From contig MLAK01000721.1 in NCBI GenBank assembly GCA_001839685.1, forward strand, positions 1 to 28,006: 28,006 nt of DNA. The letters run 5' to 3'. Positions within the stretch are counted from its first letter, which is position 1. Each line of letters begins with the position of its first letter. This stretch comes from Tritrichomonas foetus (taxonomy: Eukaryota; Parabasalia; Tritrichomonadida; Tritrichomonadidae). Positions 17,730 to 26,590 of the stretch are shown here, in pieces. Below the pieces are notes generated by a model. That model ran no database searches, was not told where the DNA came from, and saw nothing but the letters and a program-made list of their open reading frames with translations. The translations under genes and the position numbers were made by a program.

Positions 17730-18287
17730 TCAGAACTTTCCACGAATTTGGTCAATGAGCGGTTTCCTGTTTGCACGACTGACCTTACGAATATCTAAAA
17801 CTTCTTCTTTTTTACTTTGGTGTTTTGTTCTTGATTCGCCCATTGCTAGTTTTCTTTCTTCAATTTCTTTGGCAGTTTGCTGTGTGAACCAGGAGGGAAT
17901 ATCATTATCGTTCCACTCATCAGGTGATGGTGGTTCGAGTGGCTCAATCATGAACCTTGTTTCCCATCTTCGAATTGCAAGTACAAGTTTTTCTAATTCT
18001 GGTTGATCAGCCATCACAAGCTTCACCTGATCGTAATTCCAATTCATTTTTAATTTGCGCATCGCTTGGCTGACTGCTTTCCAGTTTCCAACACGTGCAA
18101 ACTTATCAACACCATCACTTATATTTTGGAGATCAATTATTCCAGGCCTCATTCTATTCAATATGAAGCAGATCACATCACCACGCGAAACACGCTCCCA
18201 ATCGGTTACACGCTCACCTGATGCTTCACTTATCCATTTCAGTAAGCGCAATTTGCACCCTATCATTATTTCTTTATTAGTTGTCAT
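17730..18287 (-). CDS. Small calponin-homology-like protein (EB1- or SPEF1/CLAMP-like)
   Basis: The protein has 185 residues from an ATG at 18285-18287. Residues about 10-115 look like a CH domain of the microtubule-binding type: LLKWISEAS, SRGDVICFILNRMRPGIIDL (compare the SGAxYCQxxxxLFPGxIxL block of EB1), then NWKAVSQAMRKL. The C-terminal 70 residues are polar and basic (ESRTKHQSKKEEVLDIRKVS) and lack an obvious EB1-type dimer motif. The second half of the domain also resembles SPEF1/CLAMP. Microtubule or flagellar association is inferred from these families, not shown. Confidence 0.6.
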   Translation of the reverse strand: MTTNKEIMIGCKLRLLKWISEASGERVTDWERVSRGDVICFILNRMRPGIIDLQNISDGVDKFARVGNWKAVSQAMRKLKMNWNYDQVKLVMADQPELEKLVLAIRRWETRFMIEPLEPPSPDEWNDNDIPSWFTQQTAKEIEERKLAMGESRTKHQSKKEEVLDIRKVSRANRKPLIDQIRGKF

Positions 18288-18561
18288 TTCGACGAGATGA
18301 AAGAATAAAAAATATTCAAAGAAAATCTTTCGATAACGTATTTTTTTCTCAGATATTATACAATTTTGAAGATATGAAATAATCTATTTGACTTAATATT
18401 TGGCTGACAAAATAAGTTTTTCATTGAAAAATTACATAGATATATAACTTTTTCCATCGATAATTGGCCCAAGAGAAGACTATAGAAACACTAAAAAAGT
18501 TTGATTTAGATGAAAGTTTTCAGAAAAAAATTGACAATGTGTGTTTAATTCTATTTGAAAC

Positions 18562-18816
18562 ATGGATAATAAACTCCCAACTTGCTGGCCACTCGAAATT
18601 TATCTGAACAAAAAAGTCGCAGTAGTTTTAACAAACGATCGTGAAGTCGAAGGAATTCTTCAAGGTTTTGATAAAGTCGGAAATATCGTTTTAGGCGATT
18701 GCACAGAAACTATTCCACTCGGCGGTTATAGAGAGGATATCACACCAAGAAAATTAGGAACGGCCGTTATTCGCTCCCCACATATTCGTGCTGTTGATGT
18801 TGTTCAAAATATATAA
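18562..18816 (+). CDS. Sm-like (LSm) protein, probably LSm7-like
   Basis: The protein has 84 residues from an ATG at 18562. The Sm1 motif is VAVVLTNDREVEGILQGFDKVGNIVL (residues 19-44; the G-x-L-x-G-(F/Y)-D-x-x-x-N core is clear). The Sm2 motif is LGTAVIRSPHIRAVDV (65-80), with Ser in place of the usual Gly after IR. LSm proteins form seven-membered rings on U6 snRNA or on mRNAs for decay. The REVEGILQGFD block and RKLGTAVIR favour LSm7, but SmG or another LSm is possible. A spliceosomal role fits the intron inferred in the HIT gene. The stop runs into TAAA. Confidence 0.8.
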   Translation: MDNKLPTCWPLEIYLNKKVAVVLTNDREVEGILQGFDKVGNIVLGDCTETIPLGGYREDITPRKLGTAVIRSPHIRAVDVVQNI

Positions 18817-19552
18817 AATATATTTATTATTTATCTTTGACTCTTCTTGATTTTTATTTTATATTTTTATTTATATATTTGAAGCTCCCATGAGGTAATT
18901 ACGTTCATAAGAAACATTTTCATTATTTCAATTTAATTAGAACTCCACTTTTATCTGGAAAGAGTCACAATCATTTATATGCACATGAAAATGAAATGAT
19001 GGATATGAAATTTTTATGCAGTCATCATCTCGTTGTTTTTTTTCTAATCTCATTTCACTAAAAGAGTATTCAGCGTATTTTTCTTTCTATCATTGTAAAT
19101 CACAAAAAAATCTTTGTATGATATCTAGTACTATTTTTAATATGTGTTGATAAATTATTCAATATTTCTCAAAAACATAAAACCATGACTGATTTTGATG
19201 GGAAAGAATCCATTAATTCCACAAAGTGATGCTAGTGATTCATAATAATTGTTTAAAATTGATAAAAATCATCAAAGCTTCAACACCCTTTTTGACATTC
19301 GGGTGGCATTGTGAACGTTTAAAATTCACTTGTGAATACATCATTTTGATGGGAGTGAACTCTTCATGCGAATTTTCTTTTTGCTTGCCAATCCAAAGTG
19401 AAAAGTGAATTTATTCCAAAAGGAGAAACCATATGAAAAACCGTAGGCCATGGTAAACAACATTGGCAGAAAATTTCATTCGAGTATATTTAAAGTTCCG
19501 TAGGAAGAGAATAAAATAAAAATAAAAAATGAGTTGAATCGAACGTACCTGT
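18817..19552. other. Intergenic spacer
   Basis: The spacer is AT-rich and lies between the convergent LSm and ADF genes. Only short frames are present and I see nothing I can support as a feature. Confidence 0.5.
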
Positions 19553-19978
19553 TTATTTGGATTGTGTCTTGCACTTTTCAAGAACTTCGGATTCAGCAAT
19601 TTCGGAATCATCTGTAGCTTGGATTTCGAGGGCAACACCGGCGAAAGCATTCTTGACAGAGGCTTTTGTGGAGGCAATGAGCATCTTCCTGCGAACTGGA
19701 GCAACATCTGGTGCCCAGACGACGAAGAGGAGTTTGTTACGGCTTGTGCCATCTTCCATGCTATAGTCGAAGTCATAAACGGCGTAGCGAACGTCACGTG
19801 GTGGAAGATCATCAAGGAAATCGTCGTATGTCTTGTCTGGTGTAGCTGTTTTTTCTACAACAACGTTTTGGAGGTCTTGTGAAAAGTTAAAGATGACATA
19901 CCTGTACTTGTGACCGATCTTGATGTCGTTCCAGACTGGCATGCATTCATCATGAACTTTGATTGCTGTAAGAGCCAT
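19553..19978 (-). CDS. ADF/cofilin, actin-depolymerising factor
   Basis: The protein has 141 residues from an ATG at 19976-19978, the normal length for the family. The ADF-H fold is evident: KVHDECMPVWNDIKIGHKYRYVIF at the start, DLPPRDVRYAVYDFDY, then LLFVVWAPDVAPVRRKMLIASTKASVKNAF (the actin-binding long helix, with KMLYASSK in canonical members) and GVALEIQATD. It binds and severs actin filaments in the cytoplasm. The regulatory N-terminal Ser of animal cofilins is not present in the same place (MALTAI). Two TCACT initiator sites lie 9-18 bp upstream of the ATG. The stop runs into TAAA. Confidence 0.95.
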   Translation of the reverse strand: MALTAIKVHDECMPVWNDIKIGHKYRYVIFNFSQDLQNVVVEKTATPDKTYDDFLDDLPPRDVRYAVYDFDYSMEDGTSRNKLLFVVWAPDVAPVRRKMLIASTKASVKNAFAGVALEIQATDDSEIAESEVLEKCKTQSK

Positions 19979-19986
19979 TTTTTGAA

Positions 19987-19996
19987 AGTGAAGTGA
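19987..19996 (-). promoter_or_regulatory. Initiator-like element of the ADF gene (two overlapping-register TCACT)
   Basis: On the coding strand TCACT occurs twice in a row, at 19996-19992 and 19991-19987. Both match the trichomonad initiator TCA(+1)Py(T/A). The predicted start would leave a leader of about 10-16 bases, the usual range in trichomonads. Confidence 0.55.
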
Positions 19997-20533
19997 ACGG
20001 GGACTTTTAAAATTGGGTTTTATTAAAAACTCAGAAAAAAATAATTACCCCTCACAAAAAATCTCAAAAAGTTTACATTGCTTGTGCAATTGGAATCGAT
20101 ACATACAGAAAATTGAAAAGCATTGATTTTTTTCAAACGAACAATATCTAAGCTTAATCTTGATTTTTTTAAGAGTATCTCCATTCTCTCCCTCGAGAGG
20201 AAATATTGAGAGATTTCTGAACAACAACCAATTTTTACTGTCAGTGGAAATTTATTTAAAAAGTGAAAAGCGATAATTGCTTAGCTGTCAATTCACCTTC
20301 TCACTTCGTCGCTAATCATCTCATTTTTCCCAAAATTCTGTACTGTAAAACAGAAATTCAATTGATATTTAGAAAACCAAAACAGTTCAATTCAAAAAAA
20401 AGCTTTCAAAAATAAATTGAAAATAGGTAAAGCAAAGAAAATAAATTAATTATTGTAAATGATTGAAAAGGATTGAGTTCACGTCAAATTTTAATTTTTT
20501 TTCATCTCATCAAAATGACAAGAAAAGCAAAAA
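19997..20533. other. Intergenic spacer
   Basis: The spacer lies between the 5' side of the ADF gene and the 3' end of the RhoGAP-like gene. It is AT-rich, and no gene, RNA or repeat is recognised. Confidence 0.5.
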
Positions 20534-22012
20534 TCAATCTGGGATTGTTGGTGGTCTTCTACCTCCAGCCCTACGCGCTTGCCTAACGACCATTTTTCCT
20601 GCAGGGACGCATACTTCTGCTTGCGTATCTTCCTCTTTCTTTGGCGGCGGTCTCGAAGGAGCGCCACCACCCATCGGCATTCCCATTGGTGGGCATGCTG
20701 GTGGTTCAGACGTTTCAACTACTTCACTCGACGATCTTTGCGCTACGGGCCTGGGTCCGCCCATCGGCATGCCCATGGGCATTCCCATCGGGCCTCCCAT
20801 GCCCAAAGCTTTAATTCGCGCAGCTATACCTCCTACCGGCTTGTCGTCTGCTGGCTTATTAGATGCCTGCTTACTATCTGCTTTTTGGGGAGGCACAGTG
20901 GCATTCCTTGACTGTGGCTGGGCCCCATGGCTCACTGATTTTGTTTCTGGCTTTGCTTCTGCTTTTGGCGCGATATTCGATGACGAATTTTTAGATTGCT
21001 TTGGCGACGGCTTGGATGGCATCAGCTGGGCCGGGGTATATTTCTCTGGCTCCTGGAAATCAAGCGGGTTCACCTTTGTGACCGATTGGCGAACACTCGT
21101 CAGGAAATTCTTCGATGCGTCATTCGGCTGGAGCCTGATGATCGTTGAGTCGAACATGTTGACGGCGAGCTGCGTTGATGTCACAGGCTTCGGAGGCGGC
21201 TTCCTTTTGGGCCTTTCATAGGATGGCCGGGATGTATGGCGGCACGTTGGAAGGAATGGAATGATGTGGTCGTGCCTGAAGTTGATCTTTTGAATTTGTA
21301 GGTCAATGTGGCTCAAGTTGATTGGCGATGAGAGTAATTCTTTGATATCTGAATCATTGCAGATGAGCGAGTCGTTGACTGTGAATGATGGGAATATCTT
21401 TTTGTAGTTTTCGATTAAAAACGCGACAGCCTGGTTTGAAAGATCCTGATCGCTCTGATTATCGACTGATACGACGATTGGTCCGAATTTGGCTCCAAGG
21501 CTTTGTGGATCCATGTGGTTTTTGTCGGAGTTCGATGAGATGAAATTTAGGAATTCGAAAAGGTAGCCAATAAGATAATATCTGGATTTTTTAACTAATT
21601 GGAGACCTTCTAATATTGACTGGCAAAGCTTCGTTTCGCGTTCAACGTCGTTCATGGAAATCATTGTCTTGATGACAGTGAAGCAATCATTTGGAATAAG
21701 GGCTTCATTATAATTCATTGACTTGAGATACCGTAATAATGCAGTGGCGATAATTTGGACGTCTTTGTATTTCGACCAGCTTTTGATGGAGCCTTTGGAA
21801 AGGTCTGTGACTAATTCTTCGACTTTTGGAGAAGAAGATTCATTTTTAAAAATGCCGTTTGTTGTTTCTGCTTTTAATTCGCGAAGTTCTTTCAGAAGCT
21901 GGTATGCAGGGTGCGGCAATTTGCCGTGAAATGCCTCAGGAGGCAATTCAAAAAAATTTACTGTCATTGTAATCTTATGGCACTTTTTAATCAAAAAGTT
22001 ACCACGAATCAT
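20534..22012 (-). CDS. RhoGAP-domain-like protein with Pro/Met-rich tail
   Basis: The frame has 492 residues from the ATG at 22010-22012. A second ATG at 21965-21967 (477 residues, starting MTVNFFELPPEAFHG) is at least as likely to be the true start. Residues about 35-215 fit a RhoGAP domain: NGIFKNES at the arginine-finger loop, YKDVQIIATALLRYLKSM, and DPQSLGAKFGPIVV at the end. RhoGAPs switch off Rho/Rac GTPases. The finger Arg is Lys here (residue 56 from the first ATG), so GAP activity is doubtful. A basic/Pro linker with KPSPKQSKNSS follows, then GGIAARIKALGMGGPMGMPM repeats and a basic end, ARRAGGRRPPTIPD. This end loosely resembles capping-protein-interaction motifs. The tail is locally GC-rich. 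A link to cortical actin is inferred. Confidence 0.7.
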   Translation of the reverse strand: MIRGNFLIKKCHKITMTVNFFELPPEAFHGKLPHPAYQLLKELRELKAETTNGIFKNESSSPKVEELVTDLSKGSIKSWSKYKDVQIIATALLRYLKSMNYNEALIPNDCFTVIKTMISMNDVERETKLCQSILEGLQLVKKSRYYLIGYLFEFLNFISSNSDKNHMDPQSLGAKFGPIVVSVDNQSDQDLSNQAVAFLIENYKKIFPSFTVNDSLICNDSDIKELLSSPINLSHIDLQIQKINFRHDHIIPFLPTCRHTSRPSYERPKRKPPPKPVTSTQLAVNMFDSTIIRLQPNDASKNFLTSVRQSVTKVNPLDFQEPEKYTPAQLMPSKPSPKQSKNSSSNIAPKAEAKPETKSVSHGAQPQSRNATVPPQKADSKQASNKPADDKPVGGIAARIKALGMGGPMGMPMGMPMGGPRPVAQRSSSEVVETSEPPACPPMGMPMGGGAPSRPPPKKEEDTQAEVCVPAGKMVVRQARRAGGRRPPTIPD

Positions 22013-22827
22013 TGAAAAAGTTTATTCATATTTTCCTTTAAATATTTTTGGCTGTAACTCTTGCTATATAAATTTAATAAATAATATTTTATTAATAATC
22101 GATACACAAAGAGTTTTTAATCATAAATTAGACATTATATGTATATAAAACAAAGCTTTATATGGTGTTCAAAACATCCATCTTTGATGTGGAAAACGTT
22201 AATTATTTACAAAATTCTGAGAATTATGTTTTCTTGTTTGAATACTAAGAAATGAAATGACACAATAATTGGCCATTTATAATTGACCTTAAACTATCTC
22301 AAATTTCTATTCAACACATCAGACCATTCTCCAGCCCGGCCACCTGCCGATTTCACATCATCTAATCCCGCAACAGTCTTTGTTTTAAACATCTATTTCC
22401 TCAAGTCGACTTCCTAATCAATAGATCCCACTTTCCGCCATTAAAATTATTTCCAAATTTCACATCTTTTACAGACTTCCAATAGTTTCGCGCATCAACC
22501 CAAGTTATTCTTACATAGATGCTATTTCAATATACCTTTCGACATACCTCTACCTCTGCCTGGTGTCGACATCGAACCGAAATCAATCATTCCTCCAATT
22601 CTTTTTCCAAGGACATCTTAATGAAAATCAGACAAAACAAAACAAAACCCGAGAAACCATCTCAACTCAGAATTTCATGACTCAACACGAAAAAAAATTA
22701 TAATGAAAAATCGTTTTCAGTCAGATGACAAAACAAATGATGAATGAATTTATGCATTAAATCTTTCTTAAATAACAATTATCCGCTTTATTGTCAAATA
22801 TGGATGATTTAGAAATATATTCTCATG
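22013..22827. other. Intergenic spacer with a C-rich island
   Basis: The spacer lies between the RhoGAP-like gene and the 3' end of the IBD gene. Most of it is AT-rich, but 22318-22620 is clearly richer in C on the plus strand. On the minus strand this island contains short protein-like pieces: LGKRIGGMIDFGSMSTPGRG near 22615-22560 and a short ATG frame at about 22391-22300 containing AGLDDVKSAGGRAGEWSDVL. A GTATGT also occurs there. It could be a gene relic, exons I could not join, or a structured RNA. Confidence 0.35.
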
Positions 22828-23805
22828 TCAAAGTGCCGCCCAATCGTTCGAAGTTCTGAGCCAGTCCCCGTCGAGGTCAATACTAGAAATCGATCTCGTC
22901 ATTGAGAAGTCCTGAAGGTCCCATTTTGGTTCATCTAAATAATCGCACGACATCATCATCAATTCATCCTTCGGAGCAGGAATGTTCCAACCGTCCTCGT
23001 CATCAAATCCGACGAAACTTTCGCTTACATGCGCAAACGGCCTCCTCATATATTGAGCGGCTAGAGATTCGCTCTGCTGTTTCTGTTCGTGCTGTTGTGC
23101 GTCGAGTTTCTGAAGAACTTGCGAAAGTGATGAGAGAGTTATTTGATTTGAATGCGAATTATTATTTTGTTGTTGTGAATTCGATGATGTATGTTGCGAT
23201 GATGAAGCGTGTAATTGTGCGACCGGTTTCTGGACGAAAAATGAGTTTGATCGAGACATCGATCGACTATCGAAATTCATATCAGCCTGAGTGACATCGG
23301 GCAACAATGCAACGTTGAATGAAGAGACAAAACAACTATCAGCATGAGGCGATGCTCCTCGGACTGTCCATTGTCGAAGTAATGCTGGATCACTCGTCAG
23401 CGATCGCATCACAGTAACTATACAGGTTCTGGCCTTTGCCTTCGTACGGATGGCCACGTAGCCCATTTGTTGAAAACCGCCGTTTATCGATGATTTACAC
23501 CTTCCGAGAAATGATTTAAGAAGGCGCGTGTTCACGCATATGAAAGGGCCAGCAAATGCAATACCAGCTAATATACTTCGTTCTTCGCGATGAGCTTCAT
23601 CGCGTTCGATAAATTTGAGAACAGCTAAAAGTTCCTTCCGAAAAGTGACAACACGCGGATCTTTTCCTGTTGGTTTTTGGTATGAATGTAGCTGGTTTCT
23701 GAGCCGGATGAACTCGGCTTTATCTTCGGTAGGGAGGCGCTCCCAAAACACCGGATGTGGGTGAAAGTCGGCGCCTCGCGATGATTGACGGGCGGCGTCT
23801 ATCAT
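22828..23805 (-). CDS. Initiator-binding-domain (IBD) transcription factor, IBP39 family
   Basis: The ATG at 23803-23805 gives 325 residues; the frame extends nine codons further to a TTG after a stop. Residues about 17-145 are the IBD winged-helix-like domain typical of trichomonads: FWERLPTEDKAEFIRLRNQL, YQKPTGKDPRVVTFRKELL, GIAFAGPFICVNTRLLKSFL, CKSSINGGFQQMGYVA, then DPALLRQWTVRGAS. In Trichomonas vaginalis IBP39 this domain contacts the initiator TCAYW around the transcription start. A Ser/Gln/Asn-rich linker follows (about 180-245), and the tail is acidic with W motifs (DDEDGWNIP, GDWLRTSNDWAAL), a plausible partner-binding region. It is a nuclear core-promoter or gene-specific regulator. 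This is the best taxonomic marker in the window. Confidence 0.9.
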   Translation of the reverse strand: MIDAARQSSRGADFHPHPVFWERLPTEDKAEFIRLRNQLHSYQKPTGKDPRVVTFRKELLAVLKFIERDEAHREERSILAGIAFAGPFICVNTRLLKSFLGRCKSSINGGFQQMGYVAIRTKAKARTCIVTVMRSLTSDPALLRQWTVRGASPHADSCFVSSFNVALLPDVTQADMNFDSRSMSRSNSFFVQKPVAQLHASSSQHTSSNSQQQNNNSHSNQITLSSLSQVLQKLDAQQHEQKQQSESLAAQYMRRPFAHVSESFVGFDDEDGWNIPAPKDELMMMSCDYLDEPKWDLQDFSMTRSISSIDLDGDWLRTSNDWAAL

Positions 23806-23810
23806 CAGAG

Positions 23811-23816
23811 AAAAGG
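23811..23816 (-). promoter_or_regulatory. CCTTTT, M5-like motif just upstream of the IBD gene start
   Basis: On the coding strand CCTTTT lies 6-11 bases before the ATG. A CCTTT core element (M5) is known near trichomonad start sites. With a six-base motif, chance is a real alternative. Confidence 0.3.
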
Positions 23817-23832
23817 CGAGGCCATATCTCAA

Positions 23833-24575
23833 TTTTCAGAGAAAATTTAGGGCGACCATACTATTCAATATATTCAAAAAGTACGATACAAAATTTGACT
23901 TATTCATTTGTTTCAGAGAAAAATAATTCTGCCGAACTATTTTTTTTCCTTCAATAAATTGCTATTTATAAATAAAGCTCTGAATTTATTGTGATAGTTT
24001 TCACAAAGTGATTGGAACAACTTTTTCTATAAATCCGTATCGTCAACTTTATCGATCCAGTTTTTCTAATCAACTTTTTGATCATATCTATATTCGATAT
24101 ATATATAGTATGGATATATATAATAAACAATCTAGATATAATCACCATTAAAAGTGAGTCTAATTTTATCCTCATGATTAGGAAAGTTCAAATCTTCTAT
24201 TTAATTGCCAATTTTCATTTCCTTCTTTATTTTTCGAATATTGTTTCATCAAACTCTAAGTTTCACATGTTTGATTTCATGCAACTTATCCTTTCAACAG
24301 CAAATGATTTCTTACAACTTATTCTTTCTTACAACTAATTCTTTCTTACAACATTTTTATGTTCTATTATCCAACGAAAATTAGATTTACATCATGAGAG
24401 TATTGCATTAGATGGAATAAATTTGTTAAATATTGGTCGAAATAACAGAATACATTTCATGCTATGTATGATATAATAAATCAATCTAAGTGGTTTATGA
24501 ATTATATCAAATAAGCATTAATTTTTGTTTTCCATTTCATTTTTATTTATCAATTTGAACATATGTTAAAAATAT
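23833..24575. other. Intergenic spacer
   Basis: The spacer is AT-rich and lies between the 5' side of the IBD gene and the 3' end of DNAAF11. It contains a short 17-bp tandem repeat at 24308-24353. No gene is seen. Confidence 0.5.
24308..24353. repeat. Short tandem repeat, 2.7 copies of 17 bp
   Basis: TTTCTTACAACTTATTC at 24308 is followed by TTTCTTACAACTAATTC at 24325 and a partial third copy at 24342. Confidence 0.8.
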
Positions 24576-25634
24576 TTATTTTTTGACTTGTCGTACGACA
24601 ACAGGTGAAATTCCTGGATTTTCAAGTTCCATTTTCACAACCAAGTGTCCAGATGCCTGGGAACGAAGTGCCTCAACATTATCACTTTTTACTTCCGCTG
24701 GAAGAACAAGTTGGAGTACTTTACCTTTTGCTTCAATTCTAATCCAAGTTGGATTCACATCCATATCAATCAACGAAGTATCGAGGTAACGATTAATTGC
24801 TACATCCAAACAAAGCATTTTTCCTTCCTGGTACCAAGAAAACTTCCATTTTCCCATATTACTTTGCATGATATGTCCATTTTCATCTGGCCCACGCGGT
24901 GGTGCTGATGGTTTAACTGCTTCCTGGTATTCTGGTCCTTTTGGCTGCTGAGGCGTGTTTTTCTTTTTCGTCTCTTCGATTTCTTGCCATGCTTTCATTC
25001 TTTCTTCTGGTGTGTAGTGTCCTGTATCACATGTGGCAATTTGCTGAATGATTGAATCAAGCAATTGGTTTTTACGTCTCATTGCACTGATTCGTTCAGA
25101 TGATGTGATTTCTTTACCATCAAAAACTTTCAATTGCGGAAGAGTAGCAACAACGAAATCTCGATATCCTTCAAATTTATCACATGGATTACCAACCATA
25201 TAAAGTTCTCTCAAAAGTGGATTCGCTTCTAAAACTTGAACACTACATAAATCAACTATGAAGTTGCAAGTTAAATCAAGCTTGTTGAGCATTTCACAGC
25301 CTTCTAAACCTTCGATTTCTGAGATGTTGTTTAAAGCAAGATTCAAGTATTCGAGTTCATGAAGTAAAGTTAAATGTTGCATTTTTTCGATATAATTATT
25401 TTGGAGATAGATGATTTTGAGATGTGGTGAATAACGTTCAAACACATTTGTAATAACACCGATTTCATCTTGATGCATGGCGACTTCTTCGAGTGTAGAT
25501 AAGCAGCCTTCATTATGTTCTGCCCTCTTTCTGACCATTTCTATTGTAATAGCTCGTGGCTGTGCTGGAGCATCGTCCTCCTTCTTTTCGTCTTTTCCAT
25601 TTTCTTCTGGCTTCTTCTGCTCTTCTGTTGACAT
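24576..25634 (-). CDS. DNAAF11: Dynein axonemal assembly factor 11 (LRRC6/TilB/Seahorse)
   Basis: The protein has 352 residues from an ATG at 25632-25634. An acidic/basic leader of about 28 residues is followed by ITIEMVRKRAEHNEGCLSTLEE, a hallmark block of this family. Leucine-rich repeats span about 55-150 (LKIIYLQNNYIEKM, LEYLNLALNNISEIEGLEGC, LNKLDLTCNFI). The LRR cap follows (MVGNPCDKFEGYRDFVVATLPQLKVFDGKEI). Then come a helical linker and a CS/p23-like domain (about 255-345, GKWKFSWYQEGKMLCLDVAI to SGHLVVKMEL). It is a cytoplasmic co-chaperone-type factor that helps preassemble dynein arms. It is shorter than the human protein (about 466), mostly in the linker. It pairs functionally with DNALI1 and CFAP70 in this window. 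The stop runs into TAAA. Confidence 0.92.
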   Translation of the reverse strand: MSTEEQKKPEENGKDEKKEDDAPAQPRAITIEMVRKRAEHNEGCLSTLEEVAMHQDEIGVITNVFERYSPHLKIIYLQNNYIEKMQHLTLLHELEYLNLALNNISEIEGLEGCEMLNKLDLTCNFIVDLCSVQVLEANPLLRELYMVGNPCDKFEGYRDFVVATLPQLKVFDGKEITSSERISAMRRKNQLLDSIIQQIATCDTGHYTPEERMKAWQEIEETKKKNTPQQPKGPEYQEAVKPSAPPRGPDENGHIMQSNMGKWKFSWYQEGKMLCLDVAINRYLDTSLIDMDVNPTWIRIEAKGKVLQLVLPAEVKSDNVEALRSQASGHLVVKMELENPGISPVVVRQVKK

Positions 25635-26590
25635 TCAACGTAATCGCGATATTGAAAATGAATTTTTAAACGGGCTCAAAAACACGTTTATTTCTGGCTG
25701 ACCATTTAGTTTTTATCGGATCGGTTACCGCCAAATATTTGACCATAAGATTAGGATATGATTTGTGCTATGAGACAGCTAACGCAAAATAGAAGCAAAG
25801 TTTACAGAGAGGCTTAGTTTTAACAGCATATATATCAATATTGAGATATTTACCAAATTTTTGAAAATATAATTTTATTTCGTCTGGGAGAATAGAAAAC
25901 TTAATTTGATCCAGATTACTTTACTTATTCACATGAGAAAAATCACTAGAATATGATTTAAAAGGAAACAATACTAAGTTAGAGTTATTTTAGTCATCAA
26001 CAATCGAAAGAAACAAAAGGTATAGTAAATTATCTCAACACAATATTATTATACTTCATAAATACTTTTCAAACTTTCATCTTTCCAAGTAAATTCTTTG
26101 ATAATTATTTTCACTTTTTTGAACATATTTTATCCGAAGTATGCTTGCTGAATAATGCAATCGAAAGGTAACTATCCAACCTAAACTGTTAACAAAACAA
26201 TTTTTATGATATTTAAAATAATGTGGAAAATTATTTTTCATTTTGTGAACAACTTTGTCATTTAGAAATCAAGAAAGGCGTCAATTACCAATTTCATCTT
26301 TTTAAGGGATTTTTTTTAGCATTCTATTCTTATTCGTATTTAGGCTGGTTTCTTAAATTGTGGCTGACTAAACATTGATGTCATAAATAGTGGATTTATT
26401 CCCGTGTTTGATGACTAATTCGAAAAAAAGGATGGATCAATCGAGAGAATCATTACTCCCTTTACCCATTCTTTTTTTTTCAAAATCTCACAAATCAATA
26501 AGAACAATAAACGATACAAAGTGATTTAAAAAAAAATGCCAAATAAACCTTAGAAAGTATCAATCTAACATATATATATATTGCCATTCA
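25635..26590. other. Intergenic spacer
   Basis: About 950 bp of AT-rich sequence lies between the 5' side of DNAAF11 and the 3' end of the HIT gene. No reading frame, RNA gene or repeat that I can support. Confidence 0.5.

Noticed and set aside
19530..19552. GGTACGTTC just after the ADF stop codon resembles a GTAYGT 5' splice site
   Set aside because: It lies behind the TAA of a full-length ADF protein and no 3' splice motif or further coding sequence follows.
20463..21221. Long plus-strand frame opposite the RhoGAP-like gene
   Set aside because: It is the antisense shadow of the Pro/Met/Gly-rich tail; the minus-strand frame has a recognisable domain.
2734..25744. TTGACC recurs in spacers upstream of CFAP70 (6301, 6353 inverted, 6402), FKBP/DNALI1 (2734, 2753) and DNAAF11 (25739), as if it were a flagellar-gene promoter motif
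   Set aside because: A rough estimate from base composition gives several occurrences of this 6-mer in a window of this size by chance, orientation and spacing vary, and it also occurs near unrelated genes.
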